This document shows positions 35,528 through 44,169 of a stretch of DNA of 64,000 nucleotides, piece after piece (position 1 is the stretch's first letter; each line of letters opens with the position of its first letter). The notes beneath the pieces are model-generated. The model searched no databases and was not told the origin of the DNA. It worked only from the letters and a program-made list of their open reading frames with translations. This DNA comes from Comamonas testosteroni (GTDB taxonomy: Bacteria; Pseudomonadota; Gammaproteobacteria; Burkholderiales; Burkholderiaceae_C): assembly GCF_000761245.1 (NCBI RefSeq), contig NZ_AWOR01000046.1, forward strand, positions 186,001-250,000, written 5' to 3'. The position numbers and the translations under genes were made by a program.

Positions 35528-36681
35528 CACAGGCTCAGTCTTTCCCTGGCATTCTTGCGGCACAGCATCCAGACAAAGAAGGGGCCGCCCAGCAGCGAGG
35601 TGATGACGCCCACGGGCACCTCGGCAGGAGCAAAGCTGATGCGCGAGAACACATCGACCCAGACCAGGAAGATGGCGCCCACCAGCGCCGCCACGGGCAG
35701 CACGCTGCGATGCTCGGCCCCGACCAGCATGCGCGTGACATGGGGCACGATGAGGCCCACAAAGCCGATTGGGCCTGTCAGCGCCACCAGCACGCCAGTG
35801 ACCAGAGAGACCAGCACAAACAGCCAGCGCCTTGTGCGTGTGGTGTCCACGCCCAGGGTCATGGCGGTTTCTTCGCCCGCGAGCAGGGCATTGAGTGAGC
35901 GCGCCTGCGTCAGCAGCAGCACCACGCCCGCCAGCAGCAGCAAGGCTGGCAGGCCTAGTTCGTCCCAGCGCGTGCCGGCCAGGCTGCCCAGCGTCCAGGT
36001 CAGCACCGAGTTAGCCAGCTCGCGCTGATCGGTCGTGAGCACGATCAGGCTGGTGACGCCGCCCAGACAGTAGGCAATGGCCACACCGCCCAGAATCAGG
36101 CGCGAGGCCAGTAGCCGGCCGTGTGCATGGGCGAGAAAGTACACCGTGGTGCAGGCGGCCAGTGCGCCGCCAAAAGCGCCCAGCGGCAGGGCCAACTCGC
36201 CCGCAAAGGCCAGCGTGCCAAAGGCCAGAACGCTGACTGCGCCCACCGAGGCGCCTGACGACACTCCCAGCAGATAGGGGTCGGCCAAGGGGTTGCGCAC
36301 CATGGCTTGCATGGCCACGCCCACCACGGCCAGGCCTGCTCCGGCCAGAGCTGCGAGCAGCACGCGCGGCAGGCGCACGCGCCAGACGATTTGTTGCTGT
36401 GCCACGGTCCAGTCACCTCCGGACCCACCAAAGTTCAAGCCCAGGTTGTTGAGCTGCTGGCCGATTTCATGCGCCGTGATCTGCCAGGCCAGTTGTGGTG
36501 CCATGCGCACCGGCCCCAGCGTGATGGCCAGCGTGAGCGACAGCAGCAGCAGCGCGATCAATGCCGCCAGCCACAATGCCAGTTGGCGGCGCTGGCGAAT
36601 AAACGCGTTGGTAGGTGTATTGGCAGCAGCGAAAGAGTCGGTCGCTGCAGTTGCCGTGGTGGTGTCAGTGGCCTGCATCAT
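35527..36681 (-). CDS. btuC: BtuC/FecCD-type ABC transporter permease
   Basis: 384 residues with a basic N-terminal extension of about 35 residues and then about ten transmembrane helices. FecCD signatures are present: RLPRVLLAALAGAGLAVVG, NPLADPYLLGVSSGASVGA and GPIGFVGLIVPH. It forms the inner-membrane channel with the adjacent ATPase and binding protein. The start overlaps the binding-protein stop (ATGA). Cobalamin is the likely cargo by context; a siderophore cannot be excluded by sequence alone. Confidence 0.87.
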   Translation of the reverse strand: MMQATDTTTATAATDSFAAANTPTNAFIRQRRQLALWLAALIALLLLSLTLAITLGPVRMAPQLAWQITAHEIGQQLNNLGLNFGGSGGDWTVAQQQIVWRVRLPRVLLAALAGAGLAVVGVAMQAMVRNPLADPYLLGVSSGASVGAVSVLAFGTLAFAGELALPLGAFGGALAACTTVYFLAHAHGRLLASRLILGGVAIAYCLGGVTSLIVLTTDQRELANSVLTWTLGSLAGTRWDELGLPALLLLAGVVLLLTQARSLNALLAGEETAMTLGVDTTRTRRWLFVLVSLVTGVLVALTGPIGFVGLIVPHVTRMLVGAEHRSVLPVAALVGAIFLVWVDVFSRISFAPAEVPVGVITSLLGGPFFVWMLCRKNARERLSL

Positions 36682-37727
36682 GGCTCGCTTACTTGCTCGG
36701 GGTGCAGTGCATGGGCCAGGCGCTGGGTGGCGGCGACATTGCGCGGGCCGGGCGTGGCTTCGGCAAACTCCAGCAGCACGAACTTTTGCTCGCGTATGGC
36801 CTTGAGGTGGGCCAACTCAGGCTTGGCCAGCAGAAACTGGCGTTTGCCGTCGGGCGTGGGTCTGTCGTTGTCGACGATGACGATCCAGTCCGGTTCGCGC
36901 GCAATCACGTCTTCCCAGTTGCCGCGCATCCAGCTGCTGTCCAGATCGTCAAAGATATTCGTTGCGCCAGCGGCCTCGATCATGGCCTGGGGCATGGCAT
37001 AGCGGCCCGTGGTGACGGGGATGTCTGTGCCGCTGTCGAACACAAAGACCTTGGGTTTGTGGCTCACGTTTTGGAGGGCATCGGTCACGCGCTGCAGCTG
37101 GGCGCGCTGATCGCCCACCAGCGCTTGGGCGCGTGCCTCGATGTCAAAGATGCGGCCCAGGTTAAGCAGGTCGTTGAAAGTGTCTTCCAGCGAAACACGC
37201 TCGCGAGCCACCTGGCGTATGCAGGATTCGCTGAGCACATAGCTGGCAATGCCCAGCTCCTTGAGGCTGGCGGGAGTGATCTGGCCTGGTCTGAAGCCAT
37301 AGGACCAGCCGCTGAAGACGAAGTCCGGCTGGGCGTTGAGCAAGGTCTCCAGGTTCATGCCCTGGCTGGAGAGATCGGGCACGCCGGCCAGCAGCGGCTG
37401 CATGGCGGTGGGCAGGCGGCTGAGGTCGCGCAGACCGCCATAGCCCACCAGCCTGTCCTGCAGGCCCAGGGCAAGAAACATCTCCAGCAGATTGATGCCG
37501 TGCACCACGGCACGCTGCGGAACTTTGTCATAGACCACGGGCTGGGTGCAGACATCGATGGTGAGCGCTGTTTTTGCCGCCTTGCTGGCTGAGGCTTGCG
37601 GGGTGCTGCCGGCCTGATGGCTTTCGCCGCAGGCGCTGAGCGCTGCTGCCGAAGCCAGCAGTGCGACAAACCGTAGCGGTTGCTTCAGTAACAGGAGCTG
37701 CTGGCGTATGTATTTAAAGGACTTCAT
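36678..37727 (-). CDS. btuF: BtuF/FecB-type ABC substrate-binding lipoprotein
   Basis: 349 residues. Signal sequence with lipobox LSAC (Cys at about 33) makes it a lipoprotein, followed by a helical-backbone-type binding fold (AVVHGINLLEMFLALGL, GMNLETLLNAQPDFVFSG, WEDVIAREPDWIVIVDND). It would hand its ligand to the FecCD permease. It lies 70 bases after the TonB receptor on the same strand and is probably in the riboswitch-controlled transcript. Confidence 0.85.
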   Translation of the reverse strand: MKSFKYIRQQLLLLKQPLRFVALLASAAALSACGESHQAGSTPQASASKAAKTALTIDVCTQPVVYDKVPQRAVVHGINLLEMFLALGLQDRLVGYGGLRDLSRLPTAMQPLLAGVPDLSSQGMNLETLLNAQPDFVFSGWSYGFRPGQITPASLKELGIASYVLSESCIRQVARERVSLEDTFNDLLNLGRIFDIEARAQALVGDQRAQLQRVTDALQNVSHKPKVFVFDSGTDIPVTTGRYAMPQAMIEAAGATNIFDDLDSSWMRGNWEDVIAREPDWIVIVDNDRPTPDGKRQFLLAKPELAHLKAIREQKFVLLEFAEATPGPRNVAATQRLAHALHPEQVSEP

Positions 37728-37797
37728 GGCTAAAAATGTCTGAACTCAAGAAAATACAAGTGCAGGCTGCTACTGATATCAAAGCGATGTATGGCGC

Positions 37798-39930
37798 TTA
37801 GAACGTGAACTCGGCCGTCAGATCGACGCGCCGCCCCTCGCCGGGATAGGCTTGGGAAGCCCGGGCATTGGAGACTGCCGAGTAGGTGTAGAGCTTGTCG
37901 TTGAGGTTGCGCAGCGTCAGGCGATAAGTGCTGTGCGGCTGGGGGCGCCAGCTCAGTGCTGCATCCCAGACGGTGTAGCCGCCGCTGCGCGCGGTGTTGG
38001 CGTTGTCCGCAAAGCGGCTGCCCACGGCACGTGCGCCCAGCGATGCCTGCCAGAGGCCTAGGCTGCTGTGGGTAGTGTAGTGGGCCCACAGATTGGCGGT
38101 GTTGCGCGCCACGTTGGTGGGACGCTTGCCGGAGCGATCCACGCCGCCGGCTTCGATCAGCTTGTCGTATTGGGCATCGACAAAGGCGTAGTTGCCTTCC
38201 ACGCGCCACTGGGGCGACAGGCGCATGACCGCGCTCAGCTCCAGCCCCTGCGAGCTTTGCTTGCCGCCTTGCACGGACAGCAGTGCGTTGTTCGGGTCGC
38301 GCGTGATGATGTCTTTCTTCTCGATGCGATAGGCGGCGGCCGTCCATTCGCCCTGGCCCTGGGCGAACTGCTGCTTCAGGCCCAGCTCAATCTGGCGTGC
38401 CGTGGTCAGCTTGAAGGGGCTGTTGCCCAGGTTCAGGGTCAGCACATTGGTGACTGGGTCATGGCCCTGGGATAGCTGGCCGTAGAGGCTGGTCTGGGCA
38501 CTGAGCTTGTGCGTCAGACCCAGGCGCCAAGCCGTGCCGTTCAGACGTTTGTCGAAGGAGGCGCTGCCCACCAGATCATTGCGCTCAAAGTCCGTGAGGG
38601 CGCGGCGTATGCCGGCCAGCAGCAGCCATTTGTCGCTCAGCGTCCAGGCATCCTCGGCATAGAAGTCATGCGTGGTGGCCTGAGTGCGGTAGTTGGGCAG
38701 CATGGGCGAGGTATTGGGCCAGTAGCCCAGCGAGGGCTCGTTCACACCGATGGTCGTGCTGCCCGCATAGTCGTTGCGTGCAAAGTTGAACCGGGCGCGG
38801 CTTACCTCCCAGCCCGCTACTACTTTGTGTGCACCGGCCTGGATGGTAGTTTCCAGCCGATTGCCGGTTTGGGCCAGATCGTGGGCCAGCTCCAGATAGT
38901 CACCCAGCGTGACTTGCTGCTTGCTGGGGTTGTAGCTATAGGCTTCGATGTTGCGCCAGTAGCGATCTGCCTTGAAATGGTAGAGCTCGTTGCTCACGCT
39001 CAGCCAGTCGTTGACCTGGTACTGGGCACGGGCGCGCACGCGCTTGTCCTTGATGCGGATATCGCTGTCGGCGGTGTTGAAGTTGCGCCCCAGCAGCTCG
39101 GGCACGATGGCGCCGTTCACGGTGGGCGTGCCGAAGTAGCGTGCAGGTTTTTCGTCGCTGACATCGGCCAGCAGCTCCATGCGCAGGGCCGCCGTGGGCT
39201 GCCAGCGCAGCGTGCTCATCAGCTTGCCGCCGCTGGCGCGGCTCATGTCGTGCTCGCCATTTGTGTGGTGGCCATAGGCATCCAGACGGTAGCTCAGCGT
39301 GTCGCTCAGCGCGCCGCCAACGCCCAGACCGAGCTTGGCCGTACCGTGCGAGCCGGCCCCGACCAGTACTTCGCGCACCGTCTCCTTGCTGGGCTGCTTG
39401 CGCACCACATTGGCTGTGGCGCCCACGGTGCCCGTGCCATAAACGATGGAGGCCGGGCCGCGCAGCACTTCCACGCGCTCATAGCCCCAGCTGTTGGCGG
39501 GGTAGGGGGTGGTGCTGGACGCCACGCCCAGGCGTACGCCGTCTTCGGCAATGCCAACAGAATTGGTGCCGGTGAAGCCGCGCGAACTAAAGGACAGGCT
39601 GCTGTAGCTGGTGGGGGACAAAGGCGTCATGCCCACCGTGCGCCCGATGATCTCAGCCATACGGCTGTCACCGCGCTCCTGCCAGGTCTGCTCGTCCACA
39701 TAGTCGAGGCTGGCGGGCAGGTCGCGGGTGGCGATGCCGGTCCGGCTGCCCGATGTTGTTGGCCGCGACAGACCCAGTCCGCCAGGGGCGGTGTCCGTGA
39801 CCTGTACGGTGGGCAGTTGCGCTGCGGAGGAGAAAGTGGAGGGGCTTGAGCTGTTGGCGGAAGGTTCTGCGGCCAAGGTCAAGGCAGGTGCCAGGCCGAT
39901 CAGGGCAGCAGGCAGGGCGAAAGATTTCAT
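37798..39930 (-). CDS. TonB-dependent outer-membrane receptor under a cobalamin riboswitch
   Basis: 710 residues. Signal peptide (1-21), a TonB-box-like QLPTVQVTDT near residue 40, a plug domain with SLSFSSRGFTG and RVEVLRGPASIVYGTGTVGATANVV, and a 22-strand barrel ending in VDLTAEFTF with C-terminal Phe. By sequence it looks more like a siderophore receptor than E. coli BtuB. However, a canonical cobalamin riboswitch precedes it and BtuFCD-like genes follow, so uptake of cobalamin or a related corrinoid is the best guess. Confidence 0.85.
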   Translation of the reverse strand: MKSFALPAALIGLAPALTLAAEPSANSSSPSTFSSAAQLPTVQVTDTAPGGLGLSRPTTSGSRTGIATRDLPASLDYVDEQTWQERGDSRMAEIIGRTVGMTPLSPTSYSSLSFSSRGFTGTNSVGIAEDGVRLGVASSTTPYPANSWGYERVEVLRGPASIVYGTGTVGATANVVRKQPSKETVREVLVGAGSHGTAKLGLGVGGALSDTLSYRLDAYGHHTNGEHDMSRASGGKLMSTLRWQPTAALRMELLADVSDEKPARYFGTPTVNGAIVPELLGRNFNTADSDIRIKDKRVRARAQYQVNDWLSVSNELYHFKADRYWRNIEAYSYNPSKQQVTLGDYLELAHDLAQTGNRLETTIQAGAHKVVAGWEVSRARFNFARNDYAGSTTIGVNEPSLGYWPNTSPMLPNYRTQATTHDFYAEDAWTLSDKWLLLAGIRRALTDFERNDLVGSASFDKRLNGTAWRLGLTHKLSAQTSLYGQLSQGHDPVTNVLTLNLGNSPFKLTTARQIELGLKQQFAQGQGEWTAAAYRIEKKDIITRDPNNALLSVQGGKQSSQGLELSAVMRLSPQWRVEGNYAFVDAQYDKLIEAGGVDRSGKRPTNVARNTANLWAHYTTHSSLGLWQASLGARAVGSRFADNANTARSGGYTVWDAALSWRPQPHSTYRLTLRNLNDKLYTYSAVSNARASQAYPGEGRRVDLTAEFTF

Positions 39931-40590
39931 GTCGTCAGCGAGAACTGACCAGCCTGCATGCGTGTGACGAGACCATGACTGGCGTCCAAAGTGCGCCTGG
40001 GTGTGCGCGCCTGTCGCCGATCAGCTGCCGTCACGCTGCTCCCCGCAGACGGTCGTTGCAAATGCCGACTGCCGGAGTTGCACCCGGACGGTCAGCGCTT
40101 AACAGGCCGGTATCCGGGCTGGCAGATTGCGCGAGGCATGCCACTTCGTCTTCCCAGCGCTGCCGCGCACCTCTTGAAGAGGCCACGTAGAACGCCAGTG
40201 ACTGGCTTTTGCAGGTGCAAAAGCCGTGAAGTGGATTGATCTGCTTACCGTTGCGGGGGCAGCCAAGGCTTTGAACCTTGTTCCCGTTTAACCCGATGAA
40301 ACATTGGGCACCTGCTACGTTGAACAAGCTTGGCAGACCGCAGTCTGAAAGATCGTTCGCGAAAAATTATATAGCAGCGGCCATCGGCAGTGACTACGAG
40401 GCGGGATCCATGGCGCCAAGGAAAGGCACAGGGCCAGCAGCGGCATTGCGGCAGGCATGTCAATTGCCGTCAAACATCGGGCGCAGTAGAAAAACAGCCA
40501 TGGCTGTTTTTTGAGTGAATTTAGTCAAAACTGAGCTGATATTTGTGCATAAAAATAGAGGCTGAGATAGCCCCCGATTTTGAGGACACC
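39931..40590. other. Divergent intergenic region with riboswitch
   Basis: 660 bases between the TonB receptor (minus) and the DUF2721 gene (plus). It holds the cobalamin riboswitch at 40100-40314, its expression platform (39931-40100), and, to the right of 40320, an AT-rich stretch that likely contains both promoters. No other gene is supported. Confidence 0.6.
40100..40314 (-). promoter_or_regulatory. Cobalamin riboswitch upstream of the TonB receptor
   Basis: On the minus strand from about 40312: GGTGCC, a GGTTAAACGGGAA element, the core CTGCCCCCGCAACGGTAAGC, AGTCACTGG, GCTGGGAAGACG with GTGGCATGCC, and the B12 box CAGCCCGGATACCGGCCTG at 40103-40121. About 170 bases separate it from the receptor ATG. 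It should shut off corrinoid uptake when B12 is plentiful. Confidence 0.93.
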
Positions 40591-41085
40591 ATGAGCATCT
40601 GGTCCATCGACGCACAGACCGTCACCCACAGCATTCAGCTCGCTGTTGCGCCGGTTTTTTTTCTGACTGCCGTGGCCGGCATGATTGGCTCCGTAGCGGG
40701 GCGGCTGGCCCGCATCATTGATCGCGCCCGCAAGCTGGAGGAAAGCCTGCGCACCCTGGACGATCACGATCTGATCGCCCGCTACCTCAAGGAGCTGCAT
40801 TTTCTGCGCGAGCGCGGGCGGCTGGCCAACGTCTCCATCGCGCTGCTGACGCTGTGCGGCATGTGCATAGGGCTGACCATCGTGCTGCTGTTCGTGGGCC
40901 AGGCCTACGGCGTCAGCGGCCACGGCTATGCCGTTTTCAGCTTCCTGCTGGGGGTGCTGGCCTTTGTGCTGGCGCTGTGCTGCTTTCTCTGGGAGACCAT
41001 CATGGCGACACGCATTCTGGACTTTCATATGCTCACCCAGGCCAGGGCGGCCGTGCGCCATGTGGAGTCCGAGCATCGCCCCTGA
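40591..41085 (+). CDS. DUF2721 membrane protein
   Basis: 164 residues from the ATG at 40591 (GAGGAC just upstream). DUF2721 features: an N-terminal hydrophobic segment around VAPVFFLTAVAGMIGSVAGR, a conserved RIIDRARKLE basic stretch, and two C-terminal transmembrane helices (LTLCGMCIGLTIVLLF and FSFLLGVLAFVLALCCF). Function unknown. The next gene starts 15 bases downstream on the same strand. Confidence 0.85.
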   Translation: MSIWSIDAQTVTHSIQLAVAPVFFLTAVAGMIGSVAGRLARIIDRARKLEESLRTLDDHDLIARYLKELHFLRERGRLANVSIALLTLCGMCIGLTIVLLFVGQAYGVSGHGYAVFSFLLGVLAFVLALCCFLWETIMATRILDFHMLTQARAAVRHVESEHRP

Positions 41086-41099
41086 TTGCGCCGCGAGAC

Positions 41100-41429
41100 A
41101 TGTTTTTCCTGCCTCTGATCCTGGTGCCCATCGTCTTCCTGATGGCACTCGTTCGCCTCTACCAGATTCCCGTGCAGCTGCGTTCGGGCCGGTTGCGGCT
41201 GGTCGAGCGCGGCAGGCCGGTCTTGCGTCTGGCCACGGTATTGGCCTATGCGTGTCTGCTGGTAGGCAGTGCGGCACTGCTGGCAGCCCTGGTTTATGCG
41301 AGCTTGTTTTCGGCCCAGCGATGGTCGAGTTATCTGCATCTGGCGCCTTATCTGGCGCTTTATCCCTTTTTGTACCTGGCGGCCGCCTGGGTGTTCTATT
41401 ACGGCCTGAAAAAATCAGCAGCAGACTGA
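41100..41429 (+). CDS. Small membrane protein of unknown function
   Basis: 109 residues, about three transmembrane helices (2-20, 42-66, 82-102) joined by short basic loops (QLRSGRLRLVERGRP). I recognise no domain. It follows the DUF2721 gene closely and ends one base before the convergent argP stop. The ribosome site is weak, so the exact start is uncertain. Confidence 0.6.
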   Translation: MFFLPLILVPIVFLMALVRLYQIPVQLRSGRLRLVERGRPVLRLATVLAYACLLVGSAALLAALVYASLFSAQRWSSYLHLAPYLALYPFLYLAAAWVFYYGLKKSAAD

Positions 41430-41430
41430 G

Positions 41431-42351
41431 CTAGTCCTGCATGGGCTCCAGCCAGGCAGCTGCGGCATGGATGATGCAGTCGGTCAGTCGCTGCAGGCTG
41501 GCCTGGGCATTGCGGGTATGGGCCCAGTACATGGGGATGTGGAGCTCTCTGCCTGGGAGCAGTTCCATCAAATCGCCACTGGCCAGCTGTGGGGTGATCA
41601 GCTGTGCCGGGTGCATGCCCCAGCCCATGCCCAGTTCCACGGCACGGGTGTAGCCCTGGTTGGAGGGCAGAAAGTGACGTGCATTATTGCGCCGTCCGTC
41701 CAGCCCCAGGCTGTGCAGCCATTGGTCCTGCAGGCTGTCCTTGCGGCCGTAGTACATCATTGGCGCCTTGGCCAGCATCTGGGCCAGCTCCCGGTCTGAT
41801 TCGGCTTTGGCCAGGTGGCGCCGCACAAACTCCGGGCTGGCCACGGCGATATAGCGCATGCGGCCCAGCGGCCAGGTGTTGCAGCCTGCGATCGCAGAGT
41901 CCGTGGCCGTGACGGCGGCCATGACTTCGCCTTCCTTGATGCGTTTGGCAGTGTGGTCCTGGTCGTCAATGCTGATGTCCAGCAACTCGTTGCCATCCTG
42001 CGTGAAGGCGGCCATGGCATCCATGAACCAGGTCGACAGGGAGTCGGCATTGACTGCCAGCTTCAGCGTGGGCAAGGCGCTCTGTCCCTCGGGGACCAGC
42101 TCGGGGTTCTTGCGGCGCAAATCGTTTTCCAGCAGCGCCACCTGCTCCACATGCAGGCACAGGCGTCGGCCAGCCTCCGTGCCGGTGCAAGGCGTGCCGC
42201 GTAGCACCAGCACCTGCCCCACGCGTTCCTCGAGAAGCTTGATGCGCTGGGAGATGGCGGAGGGGGTGACGTGCAGCTTGCGCGCCGCACGCTCGAAGCT
42301 TCCCTCGCGCAATACGGCGGCAAGCGCTTCCAGTCCTGCGTAGTCAAACAT
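41431..42351 (-). CDS. argP: LysR-family regulator ArgP (IciA)
   Basis: 306 residues. An N-terminal winged HTH (AAVLREGSFERAARKL, TPSAISQRIKLLEERVG, LVLRGTPCTGTEAGRRL) has the ArgP-specific LRGTPC segment and is followed by a LysR effector domain. ArgP senses lysine/arginine and activates argO/lysE export genes. It is divergent from a LysE/ArgO exporter across about 90 bases, the classical arrangement, which supports the name and the target. Confidence 0.92.
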   Translation of the reverse strand: MFDYAGLEALAAVLREGSFERAARKLHVTPSAISQRIKLLEERVGQVLVLRGTPCTGTEAGRRLCLHVEQVALLENDLRRKNPELVPEGQSALPTLKLAVNADSLSTWFMDAMAAFTQDGNELLDISIDDQDHTAKRIKEGEVMAAVTATDSAIAGCNTWPLGRMRYIAVASPEFVRRHLAKAESDRELAQMLAKAPMMYYGRKDSLQDQWLHSLGLDGRRNNARHFLPSNQGYTRAVELGMGWGMHPAQLITPQLASGDLMELLPGRELHIPMYWAHTRNAQASLQRLTDCIIHAAAAWLEPMQD

Positions 42352-42442
42352 TAGAAACTCTTCATTAGATTGAGTAAATGTAATTTTACTTAATCGCTGC
42401 GCAGAGCAAGAATCCGGGCCGGTTTGGAGGAGTCAGCGGCTC

Positions 42443-43093
42443 ATGGACATGACAACTAATTTTTATTCCGCCTGGATTGCAGGCTTTACGGTGTGCGCTT
42501 CGCTCATCGTTTCCATAGGTGCCCAGAACCTGTATGTGCTGCGCCAGGCAGTGCAGGGCGAACATGTGAAGGCCTGCGTGGCTCTATGTGTGCTAAGCGA
42601 CGGGCTGCTGGTTGCGCTGGGGGTGGCCGGCATGGCGCAGATGCTGGCCAGCTATCCGGCATTGGCCCAGTATCTGACGCTGGGCGGAGCCGCATTCTTG
42701 CTGGCTTATGGCCTTTTCGCCTTGCGGCGCATGTGGCTGGCCCCGGATGCAGCCATGGAGGCCGGCGAGCGCAGGGCGGCACCACGCGGAATGATGAGCG
42801 TGCTGGCTGCGCTGGCAGCCATCACTTTGCTCAATCCTCATGTGTACCTGGATACGGTGTTGCTGATGGGCTCGATTGGCGCCCAGCAGGAGGGTGCCGG
42901 CCGCTGGTCCTACGTAATGGGAGCGGTTTCGGCCAGCTGCCTCTGGTTTGTGCTGCTGGCGATGGCGGGGCACCGTCTCAAGCACTTGTTTGCCAACCCC
43001 GGTGCCTGGCGCGTCATGGACGGCATCACCGGTGTGATGATGCTGTGTCTGGCTTGGTGGGTGGCGAGCAGCGCTTTGGGAATGGAAATTTGA
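42443..43093 (+). CDS. argO: LysE/ArgO family amino-acid exporter
   Basis: 216 residues, about six transmembrane helices. The N-terminal SIGAQNLYVLRQAVQG and the mid-protein ITLLNPHVYLDTVLLMGSI motifs are diagnostic of LysE/ArgO. It exports basic amino acids (arginine or lysine). A strong GGAGGAG lies at 42426-42432; the ATG at 42449 (MTTN) is another possible start. Control by the divergent ArgP is expected. Confidence 0.92.
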   Translation: MDMTTNFYSAWIAGFTVCASLIVSIGAQNLYVLRQAVQGEHVKACVALCVLSDGLLVALGVAGMAQMLASYPALAQYLTLGGAAFLLAYGLFALRRMWLAPDAAMEAGERRAAPRGMMSVLAALAAITLLNPHVYLDTVLLMGSIGAQQEGAGRWSYVMGAVSASCLWFVLLAMAGHRLKHLFANPGAWRVMDGITGVMMLCLAWWVASSALGMEI

Positions 43094-43141
43094 GTCTCAA
43101 GTTGCGTCAGCGCCGCTCATTGCACACTCCCGCATTGAGTT

Positions 43142-43450
43142 TCAAGCCTCTGCGGCTTGTTCCCACAGGCCTACGGCTTCGATGAGGTTCCAGCTATTGC
43201 ATTCAATGCGGTAGTGGCCTGTGGCTCCGGTCTTCTGGCTCTGGCCCTCGATCACCACAATATGCTTGCCGTGACGCTGGGCTTCGGAGAGCGGGCGGAT
43301 CTTGTCGTAGTTGTGCCTCTCGGCAATGTCGCCACGAAAGGCAATCGTCACTTGCTCGCGCCGGGGGAAGTAGTCCTTGGCATATTTGTCCAGGGTGCGA
43401 TCGGCAACCAGCGTGGCCATATCGGGCGAGGTAGCGGAAGAAGCGTTCAT
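43142..43450 (-). CDS. Small conserved-looking hypothetical protein
   Basis: 102 residues, soluble, no signal peptide or membrane helix. The body (KDYFPRREQVTIAFRGDIAE, GKHIVVIEGQSQKTGATGHY) has alternating hydrophobic strands ending in an amphipathic helix (WNLIEAVGLWEQAA), which suggests a small alpha/beta fold. GAGGAG six bases before the ATG and gene-like composition support that it is real. I do not recognise a family. It is isolated, convergent with argO. Confidence 0.65.
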   Translation of the reverse strand: MNASSATSPDMATLVADRTLDKYAKDYFPRREQVTIAFRGDIAERHNYDKIRPLSEAQRHGKHIVVIEGQSQKTGATGHYRIECNSWNLIEAVGLWEQAAEA

Positions 43451-43604
43451 CGTGTCTCCTCAAGAGTGGACTCTTGTTTGTGCAGAATCTGAGCCGGTTT
43501 ATGACGTAATTGTTGCATTTTGTTTCCGGTGGCGCCAGTGCCAGTCTCCATGGCCGATGGCTGCCATCGTGCTGGATCAGCTCCAGCCGAACAGCCGGGC
43601 TGCC

Positions 43605-44081
43605 TTATGGCACAGACAGCGGCAGTTGCAGACCTGTCTTGATGCGCTCCAGCGCGATCGAGGTGGTGTAGCGGCGAATGTTCTCGTCACCTTCGAACAG
43701 GCGTCTGCAGATGGCCTGGTAATCATCCATGTCGGTTGCCGTGACGACCAGGATGTAGTCGGTTTCGCCCGTCACATAGAGGCACTGCTGCACAGCCGCT
43801 TCGTCGGCGATCCGTGCTCTGAAGCCGCGCGACAGATCCGGCCTGTCGTTGACCAGTTGCACGGTGATGACCGCAGTCAGCGTGCGGCCCACTTTGACGG
43901 GCTCCAGCACGGCCACATTGGCGGCAATCACCCCGGTTTCCTGCAATCGTTTGATGCGCCGCTGCACGGCCGGGGCCGAGAGGTTGATGTGCTCCGCAAT
44001 CAGACGCTGCGGCATGAGGTTGTCACGCTGGAGCAGGGCAAGAATCGCGTGGTCAAAGGAGTCCAGGTCGGCAGCAGGCAT
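43605..44081 (-). CDS. Lrp/AsnC family transcriptional regulator
   Basis: 158 residues from the ATG at 44081, the usual Lrp length. An N-terminal HTH (DSFDHAILALLQRDN, INLSAPAVQRRIKRLQETG) is followed by a RAM/AsnC ligand-binding domain (VTGETDYILVVTATDMDDYQ). It is divergent from an EamA exporter with about 90 bases between, so it probably regulates that exporter in response to an amino acid. A TTG start at 44135 is less likely. Confidence 0.9.
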   Translation of the reverse strand: MPAADLDSFDHAILALLQRDNLMPQRLIAEHINLSAPAVQRRIKRLQETGVIAANVAVLEPVKVGRTLTAVITVQLVNDRPDLSRGFRARIADEAAVQQCLYVTGETDYILVVTATDMDDYQAICRRLFEGDENIRRYTTSIALERIKTGLQLPLSVP

Positions 44082-44169
44082 GGTTTGGAATGTGTTGAGA
44101 GCGAAACTTGCAGATTCAGGACTGAAAACGAGCAAATTTCGCGGATGACATGCAATATCGTACCCACCT

